Assembly (NCBI GenBank): GCA_963664635.1
Contig: OY761542.1
Coordinates: 3,410,001-3,474,000 of the forward strand
Source of the DNA: VXNE01 sp963664635
GTDB lineage: Bacteria > Pseudomonadota > Gammaproteobacteria > Pseudomonadales > Azotimanducaceae
Reading direction: 5' to 3'
DNA: 64,000 nucleotides
A program made the translations under genes and the position numbers. Positions 33,707 to 42,279 of the stretch are shown here, piece after piece; positions within the stretch are counted from its first letter, which is position 1; each line of letters begins with the position of its first letter. The notes below the pieces were generated by a model that saw only the letters and a list, made by a program, of their open reading frames with translations, was not told the origin of the DNA and searched no databases.

Positions 33707-33759
33707 GCAACGCTACGTTGCGTTGTTACCATATTGCACGCGGCGTTACCAGAGGTAAC
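33707..33759. promoter_or_regulatory. Inverted repeats in the LysR/crotonase divergent region
   Basis: GCAACG-CTA-CGTTGC at 33707-33721 and GTTACC-AGA-GGTAAC at 33745-33759 are short perfect inverted repeats just upstream of the LysR start at 33685. A further GTTACC half-site lies at 33725-33730. Spaced dyads of this kind are typical LysR binding sites. Confidence 0.5.
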
Positions 33760-33790
33760 ATAGCTCCCAACGCAACGAACCCCTCCCCTC

Positions 33791-33838
33791 GTAGGCTGCG
33801 TAGAACCCGCCCCCCGGGTTCTCCAGCCTACTTTTTTT
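33791..33838 (+). terminator. Rho-independent terminator in the crotonase leader
   Basis: GTAGGCTG (33791-33798) pairs with CAGCCTAC (33824-33831) and, inside it, GAACCCG (33803-33809) with CGGGTTC (33815-33821). Seven T residues follow at 33832-33838. It reads in the + direction with no + strand gene ahead of it, and ends about 50 bp before the ATG at 33891. It may be an attenuator in the leader or the end of a short RNA started from the LysR region. Confidence 0.7.
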
Positions 33839-33890
33839 GTGTCCGCCTTTCGGGGGACGATAGGGCCTTGCCCACACCACCGGGGAAGGC

Positions 33891-34682
33891 ATGGCGGAGC
33901 ACTACGACAACCTGACGGTCGAGCGGGACGGACACGTCGCCGTCGTCACCTTCAACCGGCCCGCCAGGGCGAACGCCCTGGACCACGCGCACCTCGTCGA
34001 CATCGAAGCCGCCGCCCTGTCGTTTCGCGAGGACGCCGAGACCCGCGCCATCGTGTTCACCGGCGCGGGGAAGCACTTCTCGTCAGGGCACGACCTGGAT
34101 TCGAGGCCCCCCGCGGAGGGTGGACTGGTCCGCCGGCGGCGCACGGCGCGCATGGGCGAGCGCGCCATCCACGCGTTGCAGGACATCGACCAGATTACCG
34201 TCGCGGCATGGAACGGCGCCGCCATGGGCGGCGGCGCCTGCCTCGCCACGGCACTCGACCTGCGCATCGGCGCGGACGACTGCTTCATGCAGTACCCGGA
34301 AATCGACATCGGCGTGAACCTGATGTGGAAGAGCCTGCCGCTCATCACCCACATCGCCGGGCCGTCCCGCGCCAAGCGCCTGGTCGTCGGGGGCGAGCGC
34401 GTCCACGCGGAGACGCTGCTGGCCTGGGGCGTCCTCGACGAACTCGTCCCGCGGCCGCGGCTCCTCGACCGGGCGCTGGAGGTCGCCGCCTTCTATGCCG
34501 GGAAGCCGCCCATCGCCGCGCAGATGATCAAGCGCAGCGTCAACGCGATCGTGTCTTCCCTCGACACCGCCGTGATGCACATGGACGTCGACCAGAACCT
34601 GCTCTCGTCGATGACGGAGGACCGGAGCGCCGCCATCGAGGCGTATCTCGAGAAGACGAAGCCGACCTTCACCGGCAACTGA
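33891..34682 (+). CDS. Enoyl-CoA hydratase/isomerase family protein
   Basis: A 263-residue crotonase. VAVVTFNRPARANALDHAHL and IVFTGAGKHFSSGHDLDS form the first half of the site. WNGAAMGGGACLATALDLRIG and FMQYPEIDIGVNLMW form the second; the glutamate of YPEIDIG occupies a catalytic position. The rest is a standard trimerisation region ending AAIEAYLEKTKPTFTGN. The ATG at 33891 has GGGGAAGG just upstream. First of two crotonase genes transcribed away from the LysR gene. Confidence 0.88.
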   Translation: MAEHYDNLTVERDGHVAVVTFNRPARANALDHAHLVDIEAAALSFREDAETRAIVFTGAGKHFSSGHDLDSRPPAEGGLVRRRRTARMGERAIHALQDIDQITVAAWNGAAMGGGACLATALDLRIGADDCFMQYPEIDIGVNLMWKSLPLITHIAGPSRAKRLVVGGERVHAETLLAWGVLDELVPRPRLLDRALEVAAFYAGKPPIAAQMIKRSVNAIVSSLDTAVMHMDVDQNLLSSMTEDRSAAIEAYLEKTKPTFTGN

Positions 34683-34745
34683 ACGCAGCCACCGCCCCCA
34701 GAACCACCTCAGAACCGCCCCAGAACCACCGGGAGACACACCGCG

Positions 34746-35576
34746 ATGACCTCCATCGACACCGGCACGAACGAACTGCTCTGCGACCTCGCGGACGGCG
34801 TGGCCACGATTACCCTCAACAAGCCGCACAAGCGCAACGCCCTCGGCGACATCCTGACGCCGGCCCTGCGCGCGACCCTGCTGACGCTGGAGGAGGACCC
34901 CCGCTGCGGCGCCGTCGTCATCACGGGCGCGGGGACCGCCTTCTGCGCCGGCGGCGACGTGTCCGGCATGGGCGGGGGTTCGGCCCCTCCGCCCGACACG
35001 CCCAAACCCTCGTTCGAAGACGGCGTGCGCAGCCTCGTGCGCAAGCAGGAGACGCTGACGCTGCGGCTCCACGAGCTGGCGAAACCGACCGTCGCGGCGC
35101 TGCCCGGACCGGCCGCCGGCGCCGGCCTCTCCATCGCGCTCGCGTGCGACCTGCGCGTCATGGCGGACTCCGCGTTCATCACCACCGCCTTCGCCAACAT
35201 CGGCCTCTCCGGCGACTACGGCGGCAGTTGGCTCCTGACGCAGCTCGTCGGGCCGGCGGTTGCCAAGGACCTGTACCTGACGGCGCGCCGCGTGGGCGCC
35301 GAAGAGTGCCTCGCCCTCGGCATCGCCAACCGCGTCGTAGCCTTCGACGACCTGCAGGACACGGCGCGTACGCTCGCCGCACAGATCGCGAACGGTCCCC
35401 GCACCGCGCTGCGCTACATGAAGGAGAACCTGAACCGTGCCCTCTGCGCGGACTTCCGCACATGCCTCGCCATGGAGGCGGACCGCATGTCGCGCAGCGC
35501 GCGGCACGACGACCACCGGGAGGCGGTGCGGGCGTTCCTGGAGAAGCGGGCGCCGCGTTTCGACCATCCCCGATAG
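34746..35576 (+). CDS. Enoyl-CoA hydratase/isomerase family protein
   Basis: A 276-residue crotonase paralogous to its upstream neighbour. Landmarks are VATITLNKPHKRNALGDIL, VVITGAGTAFCAGGDVSGMG (oxyanion loop), and ALPGPAAGAGLSIALACDLRV then FITTAFANIGLSGDYGGSW. There is no glutamate at the second classical hydratase site (A-NIGLSGDYG), so an isomerase- or thioesterase-like reaction is as likely as hydration. The 63-bp gap before it contains a short degenerate CAGAACCACC tandem. A small DNA-binding protein gene begins one base after its stop. Confidence 0.87.
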   Translation: MTSIDTGTNELLCDLADGVATITLNKPHKRNALGDILTPALRATLLTLEEDPRCGAVVITGAGTAFCAGGDVSGMGGGSAPPPDTPKPSFEDGVRSLVRKQETLTLRLHELAKPTVAALPGPAAGAGLSIALACDLRVMADSAFITTAFANIGLSGDYGGSWLLTQLVGPAVAKDLYLTARRVGAEECLALGIANRVVAFDDLQDTARTLAAQIANGPRTALRYMKENLNRALCADFRTCLAMEADRMSRSARHDDHREAVRAFLEKRAPRFDHPR

Positions 35577-35577
35577 C

Positions 35578-35871
35578 ATGACCAAAGAGCAATACGCGGA
35601 CTGGGACGCGTCCGATTTTCTCGACGACGACGAGATCGTCGTCGAGTACCTGCGCGCGGCACTGGAAGAAGACGACCCCGAGTTCTTCATCAGGGCCTTG
35701 GGCAACGTTGCGCGGGCGAAAGGCATGACCTCGATCGCCGAGCGCGCACAACTGGGGCGCCAGAGCCTCTACAAGGCGCTTTCCGGGGAGAGAGATCCGC
35801 GAGTCGGAACACTGATGCGGGTCCTTGACGCTGTGGGGGTAAAGTTGACCGTGATGGCGAAAACGGCGTAG
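35578..35871 (+). CDS. HigA-type antitoxin-like DNA-binding protein
   Basis: 97 residues with an Xre/HigA2-like helix-turn-helix: FFIRALGNVARAKGMTSIAE, then RAQLGRQSLYKALSGERDPR, then VGTLMRVLDAVGVKLTV. This is the standard layout of addiction-module antidote proteins, including the acidic N-terminus (DDDEIVVEYLRAALEEDD). The usual toxin gene would lie immediately upstream, but that place is taken by the crotonase, so it looks like an orphan. No own ribosome site is visible; it starts one base past the crotonase stop and is probably translationally coupled. Confidence 0.8.
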   Translation: MTKEQYADWDASDFLDDDEIVVEYLRAALEEDDPEFFIRALGNVARAKGMTSIAERAQLGRQSLYKALSGERDPRVGTLMRVLDAVGVKLTVMAKTA

Positions 35872-35941
35872 GCGGACCTGCTCGGCAGATCTCGGCAGAT
35901 AAGCGTCGAACTGCCCTCTGACCACGGAACGGGAGAGAATC

Positions 35942-36961
35942 GTGGAACAACGGCGCATCGGCAACACCGACCTCGTGACCTCCGTCATCGGCTTCGGCAC
36001 GTGGGAGATGAGCACGACCATGTACGGCGACATCGACGTGAACGAGGCCGACCGGGCCGTCAACCTCGCGATCGACCACGGCATCACGCTGTTCGATACC
36101 GCGGAGGTCTACGGGCCCTTCCACTCCGAGGAACTGCTCGCCAAGGCCCTCGGGCCCCGGCGCAGGGACATCGTGCTGGCGACCAAGGTCGGCTTCGGCT
36201 ACGACCCGGAGGCCGGGCGCGTGAACGGCCTCGACTCGACCCCCGAGAACGTGATCGCACGCACGGAGGGGTGTCTCGAGCGTCTCGACACCGACGTCAT
36301 CGACCTGATGATGATCCACTGGCCGGACCACGACACGGCGCTCGAAGAGACGGTCGGCGCTCTCGAGCAACTGCGGCGGGACGGGAAGATCCGCTACTAC
36401 GGCGTCTCCAACTTCGACGTGGCCATGCTGGAGGAGTGCCAGAAATACGGTTCGCTGGCGGTGAACCAGGTCGGCTACCACCTGTTCGACCGCCGCATGG
36501 AGGCCGAGGTGTTGCCCTGGTGCCAGGCGAACGACGTGGGCTACATGGCGTACGGGTCACTCGGGTTCGGACTCCTGACCGGCGCGTTCACCCCGGAGAC
36601 CACCTTCGCCGAGCACGACTGGCGCCGCCGCGGCAACGCCTTCGACCTGCCGCTCTTCGAGCGCGAACCGTTCCTGGCGGAAATCCGGGTGTGCAACCGC
36701 CTGCAGGAGCTTGCCGCCGACCACGGGCGTTCCGTCGCGCAACTGGCCCTCGCCTGGGTCGTCGGGCATCCGGCAGTCAGCGTGGCCCTCGTCGGCATGC
36801 GCAACGAGTTCGAGCTGCAGGAGAACGTGGCCGCGGCCGACTGGCGCCTCACCGATGAGATACGCGCGGACATCGACGGCGTCTTCGAGGAGGAGGGCGT
36901 TCCGACGCACGTGGATACGCCGCAGGCGCTGTCTCCGCCGGGGCTGCGGCGGCGCGCGTAG
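35942..36961 (+). CDS. Aldo/keto reductase
   Basis: A 339-residue (beta/alpha)8 oxidoreductase. The catalytic tetrad is present: the Asp and Tyr of FDTAEVYGPFHSEEL, the Lys of LATKVGFGY, and the His of LMMIHWPDHD. NADPH-binding is suggested by SVALVGMRNEFELQENV near the C-terminus. The GTG at 35942 has GGGAGAG before it. It reduces carbonyl compounds in the cytoplasm; substrate unknown. It is followed directly by hairpin repeats that may end its transcript. Confidence 0.9.
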   Translation: MEQRRIGNTDLVTSVIGFGTWEMSTTMYGDIDVNEADRAVNLAIDHGITLFDTAEVYGPFHSEELLAKALGPRRRDIVLATKVGFGYDPEAGRVNGLDSTPENVIARTEGCLERLDTDVIDLMMIHWPDHDTALEETVGALEQLRRDGKIRYYGVSNFDVAMLEECQKYGSLAVNQVGYHLFDRRMEAEVLPWCQANDVGYMAYGSLGFGLLTGAFTPETTFAEHDWRRRGNAFDLPLFEREPFLAEIRVCNRLQELAADHGRSVAQLALAWVVGHPAVSVALVGMRNEFELQENVAAADWRLTDEIRADIDGVFEEEGVPTHVDTPQALSPPGLRRRA

Positions 36962-37113
36962 GGGAGGGGCTTGTCCCCTCCCGTCTCCCCGGCTTGTCCC
37001 CTCCCGTCTCCCCGGCTTGCACGGTTTCGACGCGGACGACCACGAGGGGCCCCTACACCGTCCCGTCTCGGGTTCGTGCAGGCTGTCACGGCAGGCGACC
37101 ACGAGGGTCGCTC
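36962..37113. repeat. Intergenic hairpin repeats (GAGGGG and GGCGACC types)
   Basis: The gap between two convergent genes is almost wholly repetitive. GGAGGGG-CTTGT-CCCCTCC forms a perfect 7-bp hairpin near 36964, followed by two tandem copies of CGTCTCCCCGGCTTG-type sequence. GACCACGAGGGGCCCCTAC near 37038 and GGCGACCACGAGGGTCGC near 37094 are then two copies of a dispersed hairpin repeat also found at 60128-60148. Convergent position fits a role in termination. Confidence 0.7.
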
Positions 37114-38301
37114 CTACGGCGACGGTGACGGCGTAGCGGGCGGAAGGCGCACCCACCCCATCCGTTCGCCCTCCGACTGCGCGGGCGGCTCCACGTCGAG
37201 GAGCGTCGCGATGGTGGCCGCGAGGTCGACGTGGCGCACTTCCTCGACCTCCGCATCTGCGTCGACGCCCCGCCCCATCGCGAAGAACGCGGCCTTCATG
37301 TCGGGCGTCTGCGGCGGATAGCCGTGCGTTCCGCCCAGCCGGGCGTAGCGCTCCGTCAGCACGTACGGGGGCACGGTCGTGACGAGCAGGTCTCCGGTCC
37401 GGCCGGGCCGCGCCAGCCGGAAGTCCGCCGGCAAGTCGTCGAGCCGGTAGACTCCGATGTTGTCGACCCCGTCCAGCGCGGCCTCGGCCGTGGCCAGGTC
37501 CCCCGGTTCGTCGAGATACACCCGCGCGACGGCTCCCCCGATCACCAGGGCGTCCACGCCGGCATCGTCCAGAACCGCATCGATGTCGATGAGCTCCCGC
37601 ACCGCCGTCATGCCGTGGTCACTGACCAGGATCAGCGTGGTTTCGTCCCACGCAACGCGCGCGTCCAGGCCCGCCAGCAGCCGCCGCAACTGCGCGTCCT
37701 GCCGCTGGAGCTGGCGCACCACCGCGGGATGGTCCGGACCGCGCTCGTGACCCACGCTGTCGGCCCCCGCCCAGTAGCTCATGATGAGCTGCGGACGCTC
37801 TGCGTCGGGCAGGTCGAACCACTCGAGGATCTTGTCCACCTTCACCGCTTCCGGCCGCGTACCGTCGAACGGCGCGACCCGGTAGCGCGTCCCCTGCCCC
37901 CGCCAGTCGCTCTCGGATCCCACCCAGAAGTAAGTCGCGACGTCGACGCCCTGGCGCTGCGTGGAGATCCACACGGGCTCCGCCCGGATCCAGTCCGCGT
38001 CGCGCACGTCGTACCGCTCGCCGTCCTCGAAGAAGAGGTTGTCCACGATGCCGTGGACATCGGGGTAGGTCCCGGTGGCCATCGACACGTGCGAAGGAAA
38101 GGTGTTGGAGGGATAGACGCCCACCAGCCGGGCCCGCACGCCGTCGCGTTCCAGGCGCGCAAGGCCCGGAAAGTCCCCGCGCTCGGGATAGTCGTGGCGC
38201 ACGCCGTCCCAGGACAGCGCGATGACCGTCGTCTCGGCGGCCGCGCACCAGGCGAGCGCCCAGGCCGTCGCCACGGCCGGTATCCAGCGTGGCGCCGCCA
38301 C
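37114..38301 (-). CDS. Exported alkaline phosphatase/phosphodiesterase (ENPP-like)
   Basis: 395 residues. VAAPRWIPAVATAWALAWC is a signal peptide, so the enzyme is exported. It shows the nucleotide pyrophosphatase/phosphodiesterase pattern: metal ligand in ALSWDGVRHDYPE, the nucleophile threonine in YPSNTFPSHVSMATG, VHGIVDNLFF, WAGADSVGHERGPD and LVSDHGMTAV, with a last histidine in GTHGYPPQTPDMKA. The proposed start is the GTG at 38301, one base after the ileS stop, so the two are one transcript. It probably hydrolyses nucleotide or other phosphodiesters in the periplasm. Confidence 0.86.
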   Translation of the reverse strand: MAAPRWIPAVATAWALAWCAAAETTVIALSWDGVRHDYPERGDFPGLARLERDGVRARLVGVYPSNTFPSHVSMATGTYPDVHGIVDNLFFEDGERYDVRDADWIRAEPVWISTQRQGVDVATYFWVGSESDWRGQGTRYRVAPFDGTRPEAVKVDKILEWFDLPDAERPQLIMSYWAGADSVGHERGPDHPAVVRQLQRQDAQLRRLLAGLDARVAWDETTLILVSDHGMTAVRELIDIDAVLDDAGVDALVIGGAVARVYLDEPGDLATAEAALDGVDNIGVYRLDDLPADFRLARPGRTGDLLVTTVPPYVLTERYARLGGTHGYPPQTPDMKAAFFAMGRGVDADAEVEEVRHVDLAATIATLLDVEPPAQSEGERMGWVRLPPATPSPSP

Positions 38302-38302
38302 G

Positions 38303-41300
38303 TCAGGCCTTCTCGATGCCGTAGCTGAACGCCTTGCCGTCGATCTGCGCGGCGAATCCGTCCGCCTCGCCCGGACCGAACTCCACGGCGAGGACTTCTC
38401 CCGCGACGTACTCCCGGTGGGCCTCGACGGCCGCCACCACCTCCGGCGCGCCACCGTAGACGACCCGGATCCGGTCCGAGACCTCCAGTCCCAGCTCCTT
38501 GCGGGAGCGCTGGATGCGGTTGACGGCCTCGCGGGCGAACCCTTCGCGGATCAGCGCCTCGTCCAGGTCGCAGACCAGGTCGATCGAGATCAGGCGGTCG
38601 GACACGGCGTTGGCGCCGGCCTTCGGCTCGCGGAAGACCTGGATCTCCTCGGTCGTGAATGCCTCGCCGTCGAGCTCCACGATCCCCGCCTCCTGGAATT
38701 CCGCGATCTCCAATGGCGTCAGCGCGCCGATCCGCCGCTGGAACTCCCGCATGCGCTTGCCCAGGCGCTTGCCCAGTACCGGGAAGTTCGGCTTCGCGTA
38801 GAGATCGATGTAGCGGCTCTCGTCCTGCTCGTACCGCACTTCCTTGACGTTGAGCTCGGCCTTCACGTAGCCCTCGAGGTCCCGGATCGCCTCCAGCAGC
38901 GCCTCGTCCCGGTGGATGATCGTGAGCGACCGCAGCGGCGTGCGCAGGTTGACCTTCGCCTCCTCCCGCTTGCGCCGCCCCAGCAGGACGACCTGCTGCA
39001 TGCGGGCCACGGCGTCCTCGAGCGCGGGCTGGATCAGGTCTTCCTCCGGCTCCGGGTACCCACAGAGGTGCACGCTCAGGGGCTTGGGCTCCGCGTCGCC
39101 GCCGAGCCGCGCCAGCTCGCGGTAGACGTGCTCGGAGAGGAACGGCGCAAACGGCGCCATCGCGAGGGACAACTCGTGAACCGCCGTGTAGAGCGTGCTG
39201 AAGGCGGCGATCTTGTCCGCGGTGATGTCCGGGCCCCAGAACCGCGGCCGGTTGAGGCGGATGTACCAGTTGGTGAGATCCTCGATGAACTCGAAGAGCT
39301 TCGGCACGACGTTGTAGAGGCGGTAACCCGCCATCTCCCTGGCGATCTCCGCCTGCATCGTCTGCAGCTTCGAGAGCACCCAGCGGTCCAGGATGTTGGC
39401 GCCCCGGTGGAAGCCCCGGTCCGGCGCCCACCCGTCGATGCCGGCGTAGGTGCGCAGGAAGGCGAACGCGTTGTACCAGGGCAGCAGCGCGCGGCGCGCC
39501 ATGTCGCGCACGCCCCGGTCGGCGAAGCGCTGGTCCTCGCCCCGGACCAGTCCCGAGTTGATCAGGTAGAGGCGCAGGGCGTCCGCGCCGAAGGTCTCCA
39601 TCAACTCGCCGGGGGGCGTGTAGTTGCGCAGGCTCTTGGACATCTTCCTGCCGTCCTCGGCCATCACCAGGCCGTTGACGATGACGTTGCGGAAGGCCGG
39701 GCGCCGGTAGAGAGCGGCCGCAAGGACGGTCAGGGTGTAGAACCAGCCGCGGGTCTGATCGAGCCCCTCGGCGATGAACTCGGCGGGAAAGCCCCGCTCG
39801 AAGACCCGCTGGTTCTCGAACGGGTAGTGGAGCTGCGCGTACGGCATGGAGCCCGACTCGAACCAGCAGTCGAGCACTTCCTGCACCCGGTGGTAGGTGC
39901 CCTCCTCCCCCTCGATCTCGAAGGTGAGCGGGTCCACGAACTCCCGGTGCAGGTCTTCGACACGCTGGCCCGTGTACCGTTCGAGCTCCTCGATGGAGCC
40001 CATGCAGATGCGGTTGCCGGTGACGCCGTTCTCCCAGATCGGCAGCGGCGTGCCCCACACGCGGTTGCGCGAGATGGCCCAGTCCACCGCGCCCTCGAGC
40101 CAGTTGCCGAAGCGGCCGTCCTTGATGTGGTCCGGCACCCAGAGGATCTCCGCGTTCGCGGCCACGAGGTCGTCGACGAGGTCCGTCACGCGCACGTACC
40201 ACGAGGGCACGGCGCGGTAGATGAGCGGCGTGTCCGAGCGGTAGCAGAACGGATAGGCGTGCTCGACCACGTCCCTGTCGTAGAGGGCGCCCGCGTCCTT
40301 CAGCCAGGCCATGATGTCGGTGTCGGCGTCCTTGACGAACTGCCCGGCGAAGTCGGTCACCTCCCTGGTGAAGACCCCGTCCATGCCGACCGGGCAGACG
40401 AACGCCTCGATGCCGTGCGCGCGGAGCACGCGGTAGTCGTCCTCGCCGAAGGCCGGGGCCTGGTGGACGAGGCCCGTGCCTTCGTCCGTCGTGACGTAGT
40501 CGTCGGCGACCACGACGAACGCCCCCTGCTCCGCCTGGTCGCGGAAGTAGGGGAAGAGGGGTTCGTACGCGCGCCCGACGAGTTCGGCGCCCTTGACCTC
40601 GTCCAGCACCTCGAGCGCGTGGCGTTTCGCATAGACGGGGACGCGCTCCCGGGCGAGGTAGAGGATCCTGCCGCTGTCCGTGTCGCGCACCCGCGCGTAG
40701 TCGATGTCCGCGCCGACGCAGACCGCCAGGTTCGACGGCAGGGTCCACGGGGTGGTGGTCCACGCCGCCAGGTATGCGTCCTCGTCGGCGAGCCGGAACG
40801 TCACCGTGATGGCCGGGTCCTGGGCGTCCTGGTAGTTCATGTTGGCTTCGAAGTTCGACAACGGTGTCTCGAGCGCGACCGACACCGGCATCACCTTGAA
40901 GCCGCGATAGACGAGTCCCTTGTCCCAGAGCTGTTTCAGGACCCACCAGACCGACTCCATGTACCACGGATCCATGGTCTTGTAGTCGTTGTCGAAGTCG
41001 ACCCAGCGGCCGATGCGCCCCACGATGGCGCGCCACTCGTCCACGTAGCGCTCGACGATCCGGCGGCACTCGGCGTTGTAGCCGGCGACGCCCAGCTTCT
41101 GCACGGCCTGCTGCGCCGACATGCCGAGCTGCTTGTCGATCTCGTGCTCGACCGGCAGGCCGTGACAGTCCCAGCCGAAGCGGCGCAGCACGTGGCGGCC
41201 GCGCATCGTCCAGTAACGCGGGACGATGTCCTTGATGATGGACGCCAGCAGGTTGCCGTGGTGCGGCAGCCCCGTCGCGAACGGCGGGCCGTCGTAGAAG

Positions 41301-41431
41301 ATGTACGGCTGCTTGTCCTTCGTCGCTTCGAGGGACTGCCTGAAGATGTCGTGCCGGTCCCATAACGCCAGGATGTCGTGCTCCATCGACACGAAGGAGA
41401 AGGACCGGGCTGACTCTGCCGGTTCCGCCAT
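38303..41431 (-). CDS. ileS: Isoleucyl-tRNA synthetase, long IleS2-like type
   Basis: A 1042-residue class Ia synthetase. The HIGH element appears as GLPHHGNLL and the KMSKS loop as DGRKMSKSLRNY. The large editing domain and the anticodon-binding region are present. The length, the early KQPYIFYDGPPFATGLPHHG and the C-terminal part ending in a small beta domain (EVLAVEFGPGEADGF), without the C-terminal zinc finger of standard bacterial IleS, match the eukaryote-like IleS2 group. Members of that group are often less sensitive to mupirocin. It charges tRNA-Ile and edits valine. No second ileS is visible in the window, so this may be the only copy. Confidence 0.93.
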   Translation of the reverse strand: MAEPAESARSFSFVSMEHDILALWDRHDIFRQSLEATKDKQPYIFYDGPPFATGLPHHGNLLASIIKDIVPRYWTMRGRHVLRRFGWDCHGLPVEHEIDKQLGMSAQQAVQKLGVAGYNAECRRIVERYVDEWRAIVGRIGRWVDFDNDYKTMDPWYMESVWWVLKQLWDKGLVYRGFKVMPVSVALETPLSNFEANMNYQDAQDPAITVTFRLADEDAYLAAWTTTPWTLPSNLAVCVGADIDYARVRDTDSGRILYLARERVPVYAKRHALEVLDEVKGAELVGRAYEPLFPYFRDQAEQGAFVVVADDYVTTDEGTGLVHQAPAFGEDDYRVLRAHGIEAFVCPVGMDGVFTREVTDFAGQFVKDADTDIMAWLKDAGALYDRDVVEHAYPFCYRSDTPLIYRAVPSWYVRVTDLVDDLVAANAEILWVPDHIKDGRFGNWLEGAVDWAISRNRVWGTPLPIWENGVTGNRICMGSIEELERYTGQRVEDLHREFVDPLTFEIEGEEGTYHRVQEVLDCWFESGSMPYAQLHYPFENQRVFERGFPAEFIAEGLDQTRGWFYTLTVLAAALYRRPAFRNVIVNGLVMAEDGRKMSKSLRNYTPPGELMETFGADALRLYLINSGLVRGEDQRFADRGVRDMARRALLPWYNAFAFLRTYAGIDGWAPDRGFHRGANILDRWVLSKLQTMQAEIAREMAGYRLYNVVPKLFEFIEDLTNWYIRLNRPRFWGPDITADKIAAFSTLYTAVHELSLAMAPFAPFLSEHVYRELARLGGDAEPKPLSVHLCGYPEPEEDLIQPALEDAVARMQQVVLLGRRKREEAKVNLRTPLRSLTIIHRDEALLEAIRDLEGYVKAELNVKEVRYEQDESRYIDLYAKPNFPVLGKRLGKRMREFQRRIGALTPLEIAEFQEAGIVELDGEAFTTEEIQVFREPKAGANAVSDRLISIDLVCDLDEALIREGFAREAVNRIQRSRKELGLEVSDRIRVVYGGAPEVVAAVEAHREYVAGEVLAVEFGPGEADGFAAQIDGKAFSYGIEKA

Positions 41432-41542
41432 GGGTATCCAGGACCGATCAGGGGAGGGCGCGCATTTTACGGGCGTGGGGCGGGATGGGCCACCGCCCGG
41501 CAGCGGCCACCACCACGTGCCCGCAAACGCCCGGCGACCCCG

Positions 41543-41926
41543 TCACCAGATGCGCTCAACCCCGTAGCGGTCGAAGATCGCGTCGATCGAGACGACCGGG
41601 AGATCGCGCGCGATGGCCTGGGCGATGAGCATTCGGTCGAAGGGGTCACGATGAGGTCCCGGCAATCTGCCTGCTCGCTCCGCGTCGGCCACCCCGATCG
41701 GCAGCTCGTCGAACCCCTGGCCGCCGATCGCGCCCTGGATATCCACCGTTCCCGCGCTCCCCGGCAGCTTGCCCGATCGATACTTGGTGGCGATTTCCCA
41801 CACGGACGCAGCGCTCACGACCAGTCCGTTGGCCTCATCGGCGATCAGGTCCCGGGCGTCGTCGGACAGCCGCGCGCTGTCCGCCACCCACCAGAGAAAC
41901 GCATGGGTGTCGAGTAGCGCACGCAT
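41543..41926 (-). CDS. PIN-domain toxin (VapC-like)
   Basis: 127 residues with a full PIN set: first aspartate in LLDTHAFLWWV, glutamate in SAASVWEIATKY, then DPFDRMLIAQA and VVSIDAIFDRYGV with the remaining acids. LLDTHAFLWW places it in the group usually paired with Phd/YefM-type antitoxins. It is expected to be a metal-dependent RNase. It lies 3 bases after the antitoxin gene and would be co-translated with it. Confidence 0.9.
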   Translation of the reverse strand: MRALLDTHAFLWWVADSARLSDDARDLIADEANGLVVSAASVWEIATKYRSGKLPGSAGTVDIQGAIGGQGFDELPIGVADAERAGRLPGPHRDPFDRMLIAQAIARDLPVVSIDAIFDRYGVERIW

Positions 41927-41929
41927 TCC

Positions 41930-42163
41930 TCAGTCGATCTCCCAGGCCCGGAGTTCCTCCTCCGGCAGCGGCTCGAAGAAGCTGTCCGGGACCGGGAGCC
42001 GTCCCTTCAGCACGTCCGGCTGCCGCTTGCCCATCACCTCACAGGGAACCAGCCGGGCGACGCGCTTGCCCCGACGCGCGATCACGACCTCCTCTCCCGC
42101 CTCGACCCGGACCAGGAGGCGCGACAGTTGCGTCTTCGCGTCGTGAACGTTGACAACGATCAT
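41930..42163 (-). CDS. Phd/YefM-type antitoxin
   Basis: 77 residues. VVNVHDAKTQLSRLLVRVEAGE followed by VVIARRGKRVARLVP is the DNA-binding Phd/YefM N-terminus. The proline- and acid-rich tail (PDSFFEPLPEEELRAWEID) is the flexible toxin-binding part. It neutralises the PIN toxin downstream and represses the operon through the AT-rich dyads upstream. Confidence 0.9.
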   Translation of the reverse strand: MIVVNVHDAKTQLSRLLVRVEAGEEVVIARRGKRVARLVPCEVMGKRQPDVLKGRLPVPDSFFEPLPEEELRAWEID

Positions 42164-42185
42164 GGCAGGCTACCGGCAAAAAAAG

Positions 42186-42218
42186 CTGTCTAGTCAACAA
42201 TTTAGCTAGTCTAGACAG
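42186..42218. promoter_or_regulatory. Operator/promoter of the Phd-PIN pair
   Basis: CTGTCTAG at 42186-42193 and CTAGACAG at 42211-42218 form an inverted repeat, with a perfect GTCTAGAC palindrome at 42209-42216. The stretch 42177-42220 is strikingly AT-rich for this genome and lies 15-55 bp upstream of the antitoxin ATG, the usual place for autoregulation. Confidence 0.6.
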
Positions 42219-42279
42219 ACTGTCAAGGGAGGTGTTCACGTCATGAGGCGAAGGATCGTCGGGTTTCGCCAGGACGAAC

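Noticed and set aside
38222..41365. A 1047-residue + strand frame opposite ileS
   Set aside because: Shadow frame caused by high GC at third positions; ileS is unambiguous.
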